The position numbers and the translations under genes are program-made. Of a stretch of 64,000 bases of DNA, positions 44,151 to 53,610 are shown one piece after another. Position 1 is the first letter of the stretch; each line of letters starts with the position of its first letter. The notes under the pieces were generated by a model. The model was not told the origin of the DNA. It did not search any database and saw only the letters and a program-made list of their open reading frames with translations. The DNA lies in contig NZ_QZWI01000001.1 in assembly GCF_003614975.1 (NCBI RefSeq), positions 1,054,001 through 1,118,000 on the forward strand, read 5' to 3'. The DNA comes from Rahnella bruchi (lineage in GTDB: Bacteria > Pseudomonadota > Gammaproteobacteria > Enterobacterales > Enterobacteriaceae).

Positions 44151-44855
44151 ATGAAAGTAGGCATTATCGGTGCAATGGAGCAGGAAGTGACCCTGCTGCG
44201 CGACAAAATCATCAACCGTCAAACTATCGAACGCGCAGGCTGCGAAATCTATACCGGTCAGCTGCACGGCGTAGACGTGGCGCTGCTGAAATCAGGTATC
44301 GGTAAAGTGTCCGCAGCGATGGGCACCACGCTGTTGCTGGAACATTGTAGTCCTGATGTGGTGATCAACACCGGCTCCGCGGGTGGTCTGGCGAAAACGC
44401 TGAAAGTGGGCGATATCGTCGTTTCTGATGAAGTGCGTTATCACGATGCTGACGTCACCGCTTTTGGCTATGAACCAGGCCAGATGGCTGGTTGCCCTGC
44501 CGCTTTCACTGCCGATCCGGAACTGATTACTCTGGCAGAAAACTGCATTCGTGAACTGAATTTAAATGCCGTCCGCGGTCTGGTGTGCAGCGGCGATGCC
44601 TTTATTAATGGTGCCGCGCCTCTGGCTCGTATCCGCGCAACTTTCCCCGCCGTTGCCGCTGTGGAAATGGAAGCGGCAGCCATCGGTCACGTCTGTCACC
44701 TTTTTGAAACGCCATTCGTTGTCGTTCGCGCCATTTCGGACGTGGCTGACGGGGAATCTCACCTGAGCTTTGAAGAATTCCTGGTCGTCGCCGCACAACA
44801 ATCCACCCTGATGGTAGATGCGATGCTGAAAGCACTGGCAGTCTCAGAAGAGTGA
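44151..44855 (+). CDS. mtnN: 5'-methylthioadenosine/S-adenosylhomocysteine nucleosidase
   Basis: 234 residues (E. coli 232). It cleaves adenine from methylthioadenosine, S-adenosylhomocysteine and 5'-deoxyadenosine, feeding methionine salvage and AI-2 synthesis. Active residues are Glu12-equivalent in GAMEQEV, the Glu pair in [11 protein letters not shown] and Asp in [11 protein letters not shown] at 44151 gives the family start [10 protein letters not shown]; the longer reading from 44088 is rejected. The stop overlaps the btuF GTG start by four bases. Confidence 0.95.
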   Translation: MKVGIIGAMEQEVTLLRDKIINRQTIERAGCEIYTGQLHGVDVALLKSGIGKVSAAMGTTLLLEHCSPDVVINTGSAGGLAKTLKVGDIVVSDEVRYHDADVTAFGYEPGQMAGCPAAFTADPELITLAENCIRELNLNAVRGLVCSGDAFINGAAPLARIRATFPAVAAVEMEAAAIGHVCHLFETPFVVVRAISDVADGESHLSFEEFLVVAAQQSTLMVDAMLKALAVSEE

Positions 44856-45667
44856 TAGTCCGCCGGTTTTGTCTCATGCTCAGTTGCCTGTGGTTGCCTC
44901 TGACGGCCACAGCAGCACCGGCGCAACGGGTGGTCAGTCTGGCGCCTAATCTGACAGAACTGGCGTATGCTGCCGGTCTTGGCGAACGTTTAGTCGGAGT
45001 TAGTGCTTACTCCGACTATCCGCCACAGGCCAGCAAGCTGGAACAGGTAGCAAACTGGCAGGGGATCAACGTCGAACGCATCGTGACGCTGAAACCCGAT
45101 CTGGTGCTCGCGTGGCGTGGCGGAAATCCTCAGCGTCCTCTGGATCAGCTGACGTCCCTTGGCATCAAAGTGATTTATCTTGATCCGCAAAACGCAGATC
45201 AGATAGCACAAGCGCTGGAACAACTCGCCCCTTACAGCCCTTCGCCCGCTACCGCGCAAAACGCCGCAAACGCATTTCGCCAGCAATGGCAGGCACTTAA
45301 GCTGAAATATCACCGTCAGACTCCGGTTCCGGCGTTTATCCAGTTCGGCACACAGCCATTATTTACTGCCGCCGCCGCCACGATACAAAATGAAGTGCTG
45401 GAAGCCTGCGGCGCAAAAAACATTTTTGCCGACAGCCGTGTCCCGTGGCCTCAGGTCAGCCGGGAGCAGGTTTTGACCCGTCATCCCCAGGTTATTGTTA
45501 TCTCTGGCGGAAAATCGCAAAAACAGGTCATTGAAGATTATTGGCATTCTCTGCTCACAGCGCAGGTCATCGCGCTGGATCCGGACTGGTTCAGCCGTGC
45601 AGGGCCGCGTATCTTGCTGGCAGCACAACAGCTCTGTCCTCAGCTGGCAGCGCTGCCTCAGAGGTGA
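44852..45667 (+). CDS. btuF: Vitamin B12 periplasmic binding protein BtuF
   Basis: 271 residues with a signal peptide ending near TATAAPA, then the type III binding-protein fold. It matches E. coli BtuF at [41 protein letters not shown] and [14 protein letters not shown]. It delivers cobalamin to BtuCD. The GTG at 44852 overlaps the mtnN stop (GTGA), implying translational coupling; ATG at 44876 is a shorter alternative. In E. coli the next gene is yadS, which is absent here. Confidence 0.93.
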   Translation: MIVRRFCLMLSCLWLPLTATAAPAQRVVSLAPNLTELAYAAGLGERLVGVSAYSDYPPQASKLEQVANWQGINVERIVTLKPDLVLAWRGGNPQRPLDQLTSLGIKVIYLDPQNADQIAQALEQLAPYSPSPATAQNAANAFRQQWQALKLKYHRQTPVPAFIQFGTQPLFTAAAATIQNEVLEACGAKNIFADSRVPWPQVSREQVLTRHPQVIVISGGKSQKQVIEDYWHSLLTAQVIALDPDWFSRAGPRILLAAQQLCPQLAALPQR

Positions 45668-46001
45668 ATACTTACTAACATAAACTACTGTGGGTCTCTT
45701 TCCCTCCCTGTCGCACTTTTCTGAATTGTTCTTTTATTAACCAAAATCAATAATTGAATGCTGTCATCTGGTAATATCCCTGGCGTAAAATCTTCGCTGC
45801 AACGCACTTCCCCGCTTTATTATTATCTCTTTGTTATACATCGAAATATAAAAAGTCTGGCGCGTGGGTAATAAGAAACGTCAGAGAAAGGCGTGATTTT
45901 CATCCGGATCATAAGTAATCCGAATTAAAGGCTTCGAAAACTTTACCGATAACTTTTTCAGCTTGGGCTGAATTTTTACAACACCAGCAGGATAAAATTT
46001 A
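45668..46001. other. Intergenic region after btuF
   Basis: 334 bp without a supported gene, AT-rich. It holds a small dyad CGGAT-N8-ATCCG at 45905-45922. It occupies the place where yadS would be expected from the E. coli order, but I see no trace of YadS coding sequence. It probably contains the promoter of the small gene at 46002. Confidence 0.45.
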
Positions 46002-46247
46002 ATGAAAGCTTTATTACTCAGCGCGTTGCTCGCCTTGAGCCCGCTGGTTGCTGTCGCCGGCATAACAAGTGGCGAGATTCATGTCAGCCTGACTATTTTG
46101 CCCAGCTGCAAAATTGATGCGGCGCACAGCGGAACGTCCGTCACCTGCGCCAGCCGGACGATGATGCAACCCCACATCAGTGAAATGATGCTCACTGCGG
46201 TGCCGGGGATCAGCATGGATTCAAAGCTGGTAACAGTGGAGTGGTAA
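46002..46247 (+). CDS. Small secreted protein resembling a shortened spore coat U domain
   Basis: 81 residues. A clear signal peptide (MKALLLSALLALSPLVAVAG) leaves about 62 mature residues: a first strand with LTILPSCKID, a second Cys in VTCAS, and an end VTVEW. That order of strand, Cys, Cys and closing strand resembles Csu-type pilins (for example VTVSW endings in this same window) with the middle removed. It could be a minimal pilin-like or adhesin-like protein, or a decayed one. A CAGGA ribosome binding site lies nine bases before the ATG, and a strong terminator follows. Function unknown. Confidence 0.6.
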   Translation: MKALLLSALLALSPLVAVAGITSGEIHVSLTILPSCKIDAAHSGTSVTCASRTMMQPHISEMMLTAVPGISMDSKLVTVEW

Positions 46248-46305
46248 TCCCCTTGTGAACGCTTACTTACCTGACCGCCCTGTTCTCTACACTTTTTACG
46301 CATAA

Positions 46306-46339
46306 AAAAAGCCCGTCTGCATCAGCAAACGGGCTTTTT
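46306..46339 (+). terminator. Bidirectional terminator before erpA's 3' end
   Basis: AAAAAGCCCGT and ACGGGCTTTTT form an 11-bp stem around a 12-base loop that can itself pair TGC with GCA. A/T runs on both sides let it serve the small gene and the convergent erpA. Confidence 0.9.
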
Positions 46340-46354
46340 CTTTAAGACGGGTGA

Positions 46355-46714
46355 TTAAATACTAAATGAAGAACCGCAGCCACACGTAGTTTTTGCGTTA
46401 GGGTTAGTCACGACAAAGCGCGAACCTTCCAGACCTTCAGTGTAATCCACGGAACCACCGACCAGATATTGCAGGCTCATCGGGTCAACGACCAGCGCCA
46501 CACCGGCTTTCTCGATGGTCATGTCACCGTCGTTAATTTTATCATCGAAGGTAAAACCGTACTGGAATCCGCTGCAACCACCACCGGTGATATAAACACG
46601 CAGCTTCAGGTTTGGATTTTCTTCATCCGAAATAAGGTTCTGTACCTTACGTGCCGCGGCCTCAGTAAACTGTAACGGCAACGCGGCTGTGTCATTCATC
46701 AATGCTTCGCTCAT
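46355..46714 (-). CDS. erpA: Iron-sulfur cluster insertion protein ErpA
   Basis: 119 residues (E. coli 114), A-type Fe-S carrier. The three cluster-binding Cys are in [11 protein letters not shown] and CGCGSSF at the C-terminus. It delivers Fe-S clusters to IspG/IspH and other targets and is essential for respiration in E. coli. The N-terminus has five extra residues (MSEALMND...); ATG at 46699 would give a length nearer E. coli, but GGGAGTGAGAG precedes the first ATG. Confidence 0.94.
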   Translation of the reverse strand: MSEALMNDTAALPLQFTEAAARKVQNLISDEENPNLKLRVYITGGGCSGFQYGFTFDDKINDGDMTIEKAGVALVVDPMSLQYLVGGSVDYTEGLEGSRFVVTNPNAKTTCGCGSSFSI

Positions 46715-46802
46715 AATCTCTCACTCCCAATCCGCATTTGTTCAGGCCGCCGGATTGACTGTCTGAATAATGTACTCATTATCTAATACCTGAAAGTATG
46801 GT

Positions 46803-48266
46803 TCAAGTATGGGGATTTTTTGTTGCGCTGTCCTGCTTAATGGTGCCTTCTGCGTCGGGTTCTGCCTGGGCTTTCTCTGCATTTTCACGTTCCTGCCTCT
46901 GCAAGGTGCGGGTGAGGATCGCGGAATACAAGGGCTTACCGCCTAAAAACTGTGCCAGTAAGGTGGCGCCAAGGCAGGTGATGATCATCGGTAAAATAAG
47001 CTGATAGTTATCGGTCATTTCGAGAACCAGCACAATACCGGTGAGCGGCGCGCGGACGCTGGCGGCAAACAGCGCCCCCATTCCGGCTATCGCAAAAGTA
47101 GCAGGCTGGATCCCATACTGCGGGAACCACGTCAGCGCAGCGGTACCAAATGCCGTGCCCAGCAGCGTGCCCAGCGCCAGCATCGGGGCGAAAATCCCAC
47201 CCGGCGCGCCGGAAGCAAAGCACAAAAGCGTGGTCACTACGCGGACAAGGAAAATCGCCAGCAACATCAGCAGGCTGTATTTTCCTGCCGCCGCCAGCGG
47301 GATCAGCGCAAAGCCGCCACCCGTCGCTTCCTGGTGAATCAACCCGAGCAGGCCACAAAAGCCCCCCAGCATCCCGCCGATAATCAGAATGTTACGCAGA
47401 TTACCGCCATGAACGCGGGCAAACATGTCCTGCGTGCGGAAAATCAGGGCGTTGAACGTTACGCCGACCACGCCAAAAACCATCCCCAACACCAGATACA
47501 ACCACAGCGTATTAAGCGGTGCGCTGGCCAGCTTGCCCACTTCAATCACTGCACCGTCACCGTTAAAAATACGGAAAACGATGCTCGACATAATCACACC
47601 GATAAATACCGCTTTTATCGAAATCAGGCTGTAACGAAATTGCAGACGCATCTCTTCAAGGATAAACAGAATACCCGCCAGCGGGGCGTTGAAGGCCGCA
47701 GAAAGGCCGGCAGCCGCACCGGTCGCCAGCAGCGAATGGCGCGCTTCTGCACTGCGCAGTCGGAAAATATCGTACATCATCTTCCCGACATTGGCGCCCA
47801 TCTGTACAGTCGGCCCTTCCCTGCCCAGCACCATGCCCGCGCCGAGCGTGCCCAGACCGCCAAAAAATTTCACCGGGATCACCCGCCACCAGCGGACAGG
47901 ACGCATCTCTTCCAGCGCCCCTTCGATTTCCGGGATCCCCGAACCGCCCGCTTCCGGCGCGAATTTACGTACCAGGTAATAACCGAACATCGCCATGACC
48001 GCCGAGATAACAAAGGTCAGCGGCCACAGCAGGATCCAGTAGTCACTGAAAACCCCAATGCTCGAAAGACGCAGTGCCATCACCAGATTCACTGTTTTCT
48101 CAAATGCAACGCCGAGCAAACCGGCGATAGTCCCCACCAGCGCGGCCATGATCAAAATCGTGACCGGTGTTTTATCCCGGCGCAGCAAAAGGCGCAGCGC
48201 CTCGCTGCGTTTGCGGGGGCCGCGGACGTGCACGCTCTCTAAATTCTCAGTCTCAGGTTCATTCAT
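46803..48266 (-). CDS. clcA: H+/Cl- exchange transporter ClcA
   Basis: 487 residues. The CLC selectivity-filter motifs are all present: [22 protein letters not shown] with the gating Glu, and [12 protein letters not shown]. The internal proton Glu is in [10 protein letters not shown]. It exchanges two chloride ions for one proton and helps in extreme acid resistance. Charged N- and C-terminal tails are cytoplasmic. It lies upstream of and divergent from hemL, the same as in E. coli. Confidence 0.95.
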   Translation of the reverse strand: MNEPETENLESVHVRGPRKRSEALRLLLRRDKTPVTILIMAALVGTIAGLLGVAFEKTVNLVMALRLSSIGVFSDYWILLWPLTFVISAVMAMFGYYLVRKFAPEAGGSGIPEIEGALEEMRPVRWWRVIPVKFFGGLGTLGAGMVLGREGPTVQMGANVGKMMYDIFRLRSAEARHSLLATGAAAGLSAAFNAPLAGILFILEEMRLQFRYSLISIKAVFIGVIMSSIVFRIFNGDGAVIEVGKLASAPLNTLWLYLVLGMVFGVVGVTFNALIFRTQDMFARVHGGNLRNILIIGGMLGGFCGLLGLIHQEATGGGFALIPLAAAGKYSLLMLLAIFLVRVVTTLLCFASGAPGGIFAPMLALGTLLGTAFGTAALTWFPQYGIQPATFAIAGMGALFAASVRAPLTGIVLVLEMTDNYQLILPMIITCLGATLLAQFLGGKPLYSAILTRTLQRQERENAEKAQAEPDAEGTIKQDSATKNPHT

Positions 48267-48450
48267 AACGGAAAGGGAAATACAGGCATGGTAGTAGAAG
48301 ATTGATAGATTTAATCATACAAATTGCCTGCCTGACAGGATCTACAACAAAATGCAGCACGGTTTACGGTTTTATATCGCCGCTCAGTTCACTAGAATGG
48401 GCGCATCAAAATTTCTTTACCCAGAACCCAGTAATTTCAGGAGTTGAATA

Positions 48451-49731
48451 ATGAGTAAGTCTGAAAGTCTGTTCACGCAGGCGCAAGCGCTAATCCCGGG
48501 CGGTGTTAACTCGCCGGTACGTGCCTTCTCCGGCGTTGGCGGCGTGCCATTATTCATCGCGCGCGCTGACGGCGCTTTCCTTTTTGATGCCGATGGCAAA
48601 GCCTATATCGACTATGTCGGTTCATGGGGCCCGATGGTGCTTGGCCACAACAACGCCGAAATCCGCAGTGCGGTGATTGAAGCCGCCGAGCGTGGTCTGA
48701 GCTTCGGCGCGCCGACTGAAATGGAAGTCAAAATGGCCGAACTGGTCACCGGTCTGGTGCCAAGTATGGACATGGTTCGCATGGTGAACTCCGGTACCGA
48801 AGCGACAATGAGCGCCATTCGTCTGGCTCGTGGCTTCACGCATCGCGATAAAATTGTCAAATTCGAAGGCTGCTATCACGGTCACGCCGACTGCCTGCTG
48901 GTGAAAGCCGGTTCCGGTGCGCTGACCCTCGGCCAGCCAAACTCTCCGGGTGTTCCGGCTGATTTCGCCAAACACACGCTGACCTGTACGTATAACGATC
49001 TGGATTCAGTGCGTGCCGCATTCGAACAATTCCCTGACCATATCGCCTGTATCATCGTTGAGCCGGTCGCGGGCAACATGAACTGTGTGCCGCCACTGCC
49101 GGAATTCCTGCCAGGTCTGCGCAAGATTTGTGACGAGTTTGGCGCGCTGCTGATTATCGACGAAGTGATGACCGGTTTCCGCGTCGCGCTGGGCGGTGCT
49201 CAGGAGTATTACGATGTGGTGCCTGACCTGACCTGTCTGGGCAAAATCATCGGCGGCGGTATGCCGGTGGGCGCGTTTGGCGGTCGTCGCGACGTGATGG
49301 AAGCGCTGGCACCGACCGGTCCGGTCTATCAGGCCGGTACCCTATCCGGTAATCCGATTGCGATGGCAGCCGGTATCGCCTGTCTGACGCAAGTTGCACA
49401 ACCGGGCGTGCATCAGACTCTGACAGAGCGCACCACGCAGCTGGCTGAAGGTTTGCTGGATGCGGCGCAGGAAGAAAATATCCCGTTCGTCGTGAATCAT
49501 GTCGGCGGGATGTTTGGTCTGTTCTTCACCGATGCTGAAACTGTGACCTGTTATCAGGACGTGATGAAGTGCGACGTTGAACGCTTTAAGAAGTTCTTCC
49601 ACCTGATGCTGGAAGAAGGCGTTTACCTGGCACCTTCCGCCTTTGAAGCCGGCTTTATGTCTCTGGCCCATACGCAGGAAGACATCCAGCGCACCATCGA
49701 CGCCGCTCGCCGCTGTTTCGCTAAGCTTTAA
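48451..49731 (+). CDS. hemL: Glutamate-1-semialdehyde 2,1-aminomutase
   Basis: 426 residues, the same length as E. coli HemL. It converts glutamate-1-semialdehyde to 5-aminolevulinate in the C5 heme pathway. The PLP lysine is in [17 protein letters not shown] (K265 by E. coli numbering), and the PLP-binding [10 protein letters not shown] motif is present. The AGGAG ribosome binding site is eight bases before the ATG. Confidence 0.96.
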   Translation: MSKSESLFTQAQALIPGGVNSPVRAFSGVGGVPLFIARADGAFLFDADGKAYIDYVGSWGPMVLGHNNAEIRSAVIEAAERGLSFGAPTEMEVKMAELVTGLVPSMDMVRMVNSGTEATMSAIRLARGFTHRDKIVKFEGCYHGHADCLLVKAGSGALTLGQPNSPGVPADFAKHTLTCTYNDLDSVRAAFEQFPDHIACIIVEPVAGNMNCVPPLPEFLPGLRKICDEFGALLIIDEVMTGFRVALGGAQEYYDVVPDLTCLGKIIGGGMPVGAFGGRRDVMEALAPTGPVYQAGTLSGNPIAMAAGIACLTQVAQPGVHQTLTERTTQLAEGLLDAAQEENIPFVVNHVGGMFGLFFTDAETVTCYQDVMKCDVERFKKFFHLMLEEGVYLAPSAFEAGFMSLAHTQEDIQRTIDAARRCFAKL

Positions 49732-49741
49732 TCCTATCTGC

Positions 49742-49766
49742 CTCCTCCCCCTGCGCAGGGGAGGAG
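49742..49766 (+). terminator. GC-rich inverted repeat after hemL (possible terminator)
   Basis: CTCCTCCCC and GGGGAGGAG pair around CTGCGCA ten bases after the hemL stop. No T-run follows immediately; a run of six T occurs 40 bp later. It may be a terminator or an mRNA-end hairpin. Confidence 0.4.
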
Positions 49767-49826
49767 CAAAGCCCCCGGCCAAAGAAAGATCCCTTCTCAA
49801 CATCTCCCTTTTTTACCTGAAATTGT

Positions 49827-51815
49827 CTATTTCGCCTGTTTTCTCAACAGATAGATAAAGTACGGTGCCCCGATAAATGTGGCGAGTAAGCCCGCCGGGA
49901 TCTGGTTCGGGAAGATAATCATCCGGCCACACCAGTCGGCAAATACCATCAGTAAACCGCCGAGAATACTGGCGACCATCCACTGCGGAACCGCGCGACG
50001 AAAGCCCATCATCCGCGCCATATGCGGTGCCATGAGTCCGACAAAGCTCAGCGGCCCGATGGTCAGTGTCGCAGCAGCCGTCATCACCGCCGCCAGCATT
50101 AAAATCGCCATTCGGGTTGGCGTCAGCGCAATACCTACCGATTTCGCCGTCACGCTGCCCAGCGGTAAAATATTAATCCAGCGACGGCAGAACGGCACAA
50201 TCACCATCAGGACAGCCGCAATAATCAACGTACGCCATGCCGCATCGGCGGAAACAGAGTAAGTAGACCCGGAAAGCCAGGTCAGCAAACCACCCATACG
50301 CGGATCACCGCTCGCCAGCAGCAATGCCATCAGCGTGGTGAATGCGGTACTCAGCGCGATACCCGTTAGCAACATACGTTCAGCGGAAAAACTGCGCAGA
50401 CCCGATGCCATCATAATCACCAGCAACGTCAGCGCCGCGCCGAGGCTCCCCGCCGGTAACAGCCAGGCAAAGGCATCGCCCGGTACGATAAACATCATCA
50501 CCACCACGCCGGTTGCCGCGCCCGAGCTAATCCCCAGCACTTCGGGACTCGCCATCGCGTTACCGGTGAGCTTCTGGATAAGCACGCCGGAAGACGCCAG
50601 CATAATGCCCGCCGCCAGCGCCGCCAGCACGCGCGGCAAACGCCACGGCAGCAGCGCCTGTAAATCAGCGCCTGTTGACCAGCTCCAGCCTGTCGCGTTA
50701 CGTCCGGCCATCAGCGCGATAACCAGGCCAACAAACAGTACCGCCAGCGCCAGCGCGACCCAGCGCACCAGATGGTGACGCTCAGCCGGTACGTTATCCC
50801 CCTGATCCATCGGCGGCGGCGTCATGTTGTTGCGAAGACGCGGCAACAGCCACAACAGCAGCGGAGCACCGACCAGCGCGGTGGCGGCCCCGGTCGGAAT
50901 TTCCATCCAGAACGTGGTGATGTACTGCATCACCTGATCGGTGAACCACAGCAACAAAGCACCAATCAGCGGTGCCATGAGAAGCCGCGCAGGCAAACGT
51001 CGCGCGCCGAGTATTTTCGCCAGCAATGGGGCGAATAGACCGATAAAGCCAACGATACCGACCGCGTTAACCAGCTGCGCACTCATCAGAATAGCGAGCG
51101 TCAGCACCGCCAGACGCGCAGCGGAAAGCCCGAGGCCAAGGTTTTTGGCAACGCCGTCGTCCAGCCCCAGAAGCGTCATCGGACGCTGCAACAGAAACGC
51201 CAGCAGCCAGACAATAATCACGCGCGGCAACAGGAAGCTGGCAACATCCCAATCCTGCTGCGTCAGTGAGCCGCTGCTCCACATATACAGGCTTTGCAGG
51301 CTCTGATAATTGAAGATGCCAATCAGACCGTTGACCGCACCGCAATACAAACCGAGCACCAGACCGGCCAGGATCAGCGTGACCGGTGACATGCGTTTTC
51401 CCCAGGCGATACCGAATACCAGTGCGCCAATCACTACCGCGCCAGTCATCGCAGCAAACTGCTGGGTGATCATCCCGCCAGGCAGTGCCCACAACGTCGC
51501 GACCGTCAACCCGAGTTGCGCGCCAGCCGAAACGCCGAGCGTCGCAGGTTCAGCCAGTGGGTTACGTAATACCTGCTGGAACAGCAAACCGACCAGCCCC
51601 AGCCCGGCACCGGCCAGCAATGCCACGGCGATGCGCGGCAGCGAGCTGTAATGGAAAAGCATCTGCTGCACATTGTCGATATCCGGCTGCCACAGTGCGC
51701 CGCGCCATTGTGCGTAAGGCAATTGCTGGTGCAGGTTGTAAATACTGAGCGCGCCCGCAGCCAGTGCCAGAATAATCAGAAGCGTCAGCGAAACGCTGAG
51801 CGAACGGCGGTTCAT
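49827..51815 (-). CDS. fhuB: Ferric hydroxamate ABC permease FhuB
   Basis: 662 residues (E. coli 660), a fusion of two FecCD-type permease halves with about twenty membrane segments. Each half carries the family motif, e.g. VGIVGFIGLFAPLLAK and GPLSFVGLMAPHMAR. It moves ferrichrome-type siderophores into the cytoplasm with FhuC and FhuD. ATG at 51815 overlaps the fhuD stop by four bases and follows GAGG; the longer reading to 51941 is rejected. Last gene of fhuACDB. Confidence 0.95.
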   Translation of the reverse strand: MNRRSLSVSLTLLIILALAAGALSIYNLHQQLPYAQWRGALWQPDIDNVQQMLFHYSSLPRIAVALLAGAGLGLVGLLFQQVLRNPLAEPATLGVSAGAQLGLTVATLWALPGGMITQQFAAMTGAVVIGALVFGIAWGKRMSPVTLILAGLVLGLYCGAVNGLIGIFNYQSLQSLYMWSSGSLTQQDWDVASFLLPRVIIVWLLAFLLQRPMTLLGLDDGVAKNLGLGLSAARLAVLTLAILMSAQLVNAVGIVGFIGLFAPLLAKILGARRLPARLLMAPLIGALLLWFTDQVMQYITTFWMEIPTGAATALVGAPLLLWLLPRLRNNMTPPPMDQGDNVPAERHHLVRWVALALAVLFVGLVIALMAGRNATGWSWSTGADLQALLPWRLPRVLAALAAGIMLASSGVLIQKLTGNAMASPEVLGISSGAATGVVVMMFIVPGDAFAWLLPAGSLGAALTLLVIMMASGLRSFSAERMLLTGIALSTAFTTLMALLLASGDPRMGGLLTWLSGSTYSVSADAAWRTLIIAAVLMVIVPFCRRWINILPLGSVTAKSVGIALTPTRMAILMLAAVMTAAATLTIGPLSFVGLMAPHMARMMGFRRAVPQWMVASILGGLLMVFADWCGRMIIFPNQIPAGLLATFIGAPYFIYLLRKQAK

Positions 51816-52714
51816 ACCGGTTTCCTCAGTGTGCTGGTTAAAATATTGCAAAAGTGCATCGCGCTGAACGTTGCGCCGTAGTACCAGACAGCAGGAATGA
51901 CGGTGAACTGATCCGCACGCACGAAAGGCATCGATTTCCACAGAGGCGTTTTTTCAACGACTTTCATGATGCTGGCGCTGTCATGGTCGAAACACAGCAC
52001 GCGGGCATTTTTGATCGCTGCCAGTCTTTCAACACCGACGGAAACGCTGCCCCAGAAACTGCCCTCGCCCTGCCAGGCATTGGTAAGCCCGACATTATTC
52101 ATGACTTCATGCAGCATACTGCCCTGACCAAAGACCAGAACATGGCGCGGATCGATAAAAGTAATCAGCAACAACGGCTGCTGTGCGACCGGCTTCAGCT
52201 GTTCGCGGGTTTTGGCTAAGGTGTCCCGATAAAGCTGCAAATGCTGTTCTGCGCGAACCTGTAAACCCAGCGTATCCGCCAGTTTATGCAAAGAGCTGAT
52301 CGCCAGATCTAAGGGCTTCGCAGAACCGTCATTGGCTTTGACACTCAGCACCGGCGCGATGGACTCCAGCTGACTGGTCGCCGGGCCGTACCCTTTAGTC
52401 ACCAATACCAGAGAAGGTTTGAGTTGCTGGATAAGTTCCATATTGGGTTCGGTACGCTGACCTACGTCAATCACGCCCGGCACCAGCGGCGGTTCTCCTA
52501 CCCAAATGTTGTAGTTACGGATATCCGCAACTGCCAGAGGCATTACGCCGAGGGCAATCAGAAGTTCAGCGGGAAGCCATTCGAGGGCAATAATGCGGCT
52601 GAGATCGGGACGGTTCGCTGACAGCGCAGGCAAGGAGGTCAGTAACGGGGAGAGCGCCATCATCTGCAAAATGCGACGGCGGGTTATTCCGGAAAAATTT
52701 GAAATATCAGACAT
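51812..52714 (-). CDS. fhuD: Ferric hydroxamate periplasmic binding protein FhuD
   Basis: 300 residues. The signal peptide has a twin-arginine motif (TRRRILQMMALSPLL), as in E. coli FhuD (SRRRLL...), so export by Tat is likely. The mature part has the type III binding-protein fold (RIIALEWLPAELLIALGVMP, KPSLVLVTKGYGP). It hands ferrichrome, aerobactin or coprogen to FhuB. It starts immediately after fhuC and its stop overlaps fhuB. Confidence 0.94.
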   Translation of the reverse strand: MSDISNFSGITRRRILQMMALSPLLTSLPALSANRPDLSRIIALEWLPAELLIALGVMPLAVADIRNYNIWVGEPPLVPGVIDVGQRTEPNMELIQQLKPSLVLVTKGYGPATSQLESIAPVLSVKANDGSAKPLDLAISSLHKLADTLGLQVRAEQHLQLYRDTLAKTREQLKPVAQQPLLLITFIDPRHVLVFGQGSMLHEVMNNVGLTNAWQGEGSFWGSVSVGVERLAAIKNARVLCFDHDSASIMKVVEKTPLWKSMPFVRADQFTVIPAVWYYGATFSAMHFCNILTSTLRKPV

Positions 52715-52715
52715 A

Positions 52716-53528
52716 TCAGTATACGAAGCTCACCGGTGCGCCACCCGCAGGATGCGGCAAAATGCCCATCGGAATGCCATAAATTTGTTCGAGCACGTCA
52801 CCGCGCATCATCTCTTCGGGTGTACCTTGTGCGATCATCTCGCCACCACGCAGCGCCATCAGCTGGTCGCAATAGCGGGCTGCCATATTCAGATCATGCA
52901 GAACCGCAATCACGGTTAAGCCTTTTTCACGGCTAAGACGCTGGATCAGGGCCAGTACGTCTTTCTGATGCGCAATATCCAGCGCAGAGGTCGGTTCGTC
53001 GAGCAGCAGACAGCGGCTGTCCTGCGCCACCATCATCGCCAGCCAGGCACGCTGGCGCTCGCCACCGGACAGGCTGTCGACCAGACGATGTGCGAAAGGC
53101 CTGAGGCCCACCAGCGAAATCGCTTCTTCGACTTTTTCTTTATCGTGATGTTTGAAACGTCCCAGTGCGCCGTGCCACGGATAGCGGCCAATCGCCACCA
53201 GCTCCTGCACGGTCATGCCTTCAGCGGCGGGAAGTTGCTGCGGCAGATAGGCCACCTGCCGCGCAAAGGCTTTGCTGTCCCACTGCGCCAGTGGCGTTTC
53301 ATTGAGATAAATGGTTCCTGATGTCGCCGCCTGATGGCGTCCCAGCATTTTTAACAACGTCGACTTCCCTGAGCCATTGTGACCAATCAGCCCGCACACT
53401 TTCCCTTGCGGGAAAGTCAGCGACAAGGGTGCCAGCAGCGTTCGCCCCGGAACCGTAAAACTGACCTCTTGCAGGCGGAATACACTGTCCGGCAGCGGGG
53501 AAGAAGGATGTACGTTGTTATCAGGCAT
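52716..53528 (-). CDS. fhuC: Ferric hydroxamate ABC ATPase FhuC
   Basis: 270 residues. Walker A is GHNGSGKST, the ABC signature LSGGERQRAW, Walker B CLLLDEPTSALD and the switch His in VLHDLN. The match to E. coli FhuC is high throughout, including the end LPHPAGGAPVSFVY. ATG at 53528 is preferred over the longer in-frame ATG at 53573, which lies in the hairpin between fhuA and fhuC. The ribosome binding site is weak. Confidence 0.94.
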   Translation of the reverse strand: MPDNNVHPSSPLPDSVFRLQEVSFTVPGRTLLAPLSLTFPQGKVCGLIGHNGSGKSTLLKMLGRHQAATSGTIYLNETPLAQWDSKAFARQVAYLPQQLPAAEGMTVQELVAIGRYPWHGALGRFKHHDKEKVEEAISLVGLRPFAHRLVDSLSGGERQRAWLAMMVAQDSRCLLLDEPTSALDIAHQKDVLALIQRLSREKGLTVIAVLHDLNMAARYCDQLMALRGGEMIAQGTPEEMMRGDVLEQIYGIPMGILPHPAGGAPVSFVY

Positions 53529-53566
53529 AAGATTTTCTACGTCGACATCTGGTTGAGAACAGGAAA

Positions 53567-53587
53567 CGGGCACGACCAGCGTGCCCG
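53567..53587 (-). terminator. Hairpin between fhuA and fhuC (attenuator-like)
   Basis: CGGGCACG and CGTGCCCG form an 8-bp stem around a five-base loop in the 82-bp gap. On the minus strand TTTCCTGTTCTC follows. A partial terminator here would lower fhuCDB expression relative to fhuA. Confidence 0.5.
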
Positions 53588-53610
53588 GAATTTAGTGCTT
53601 ATAACGGATA

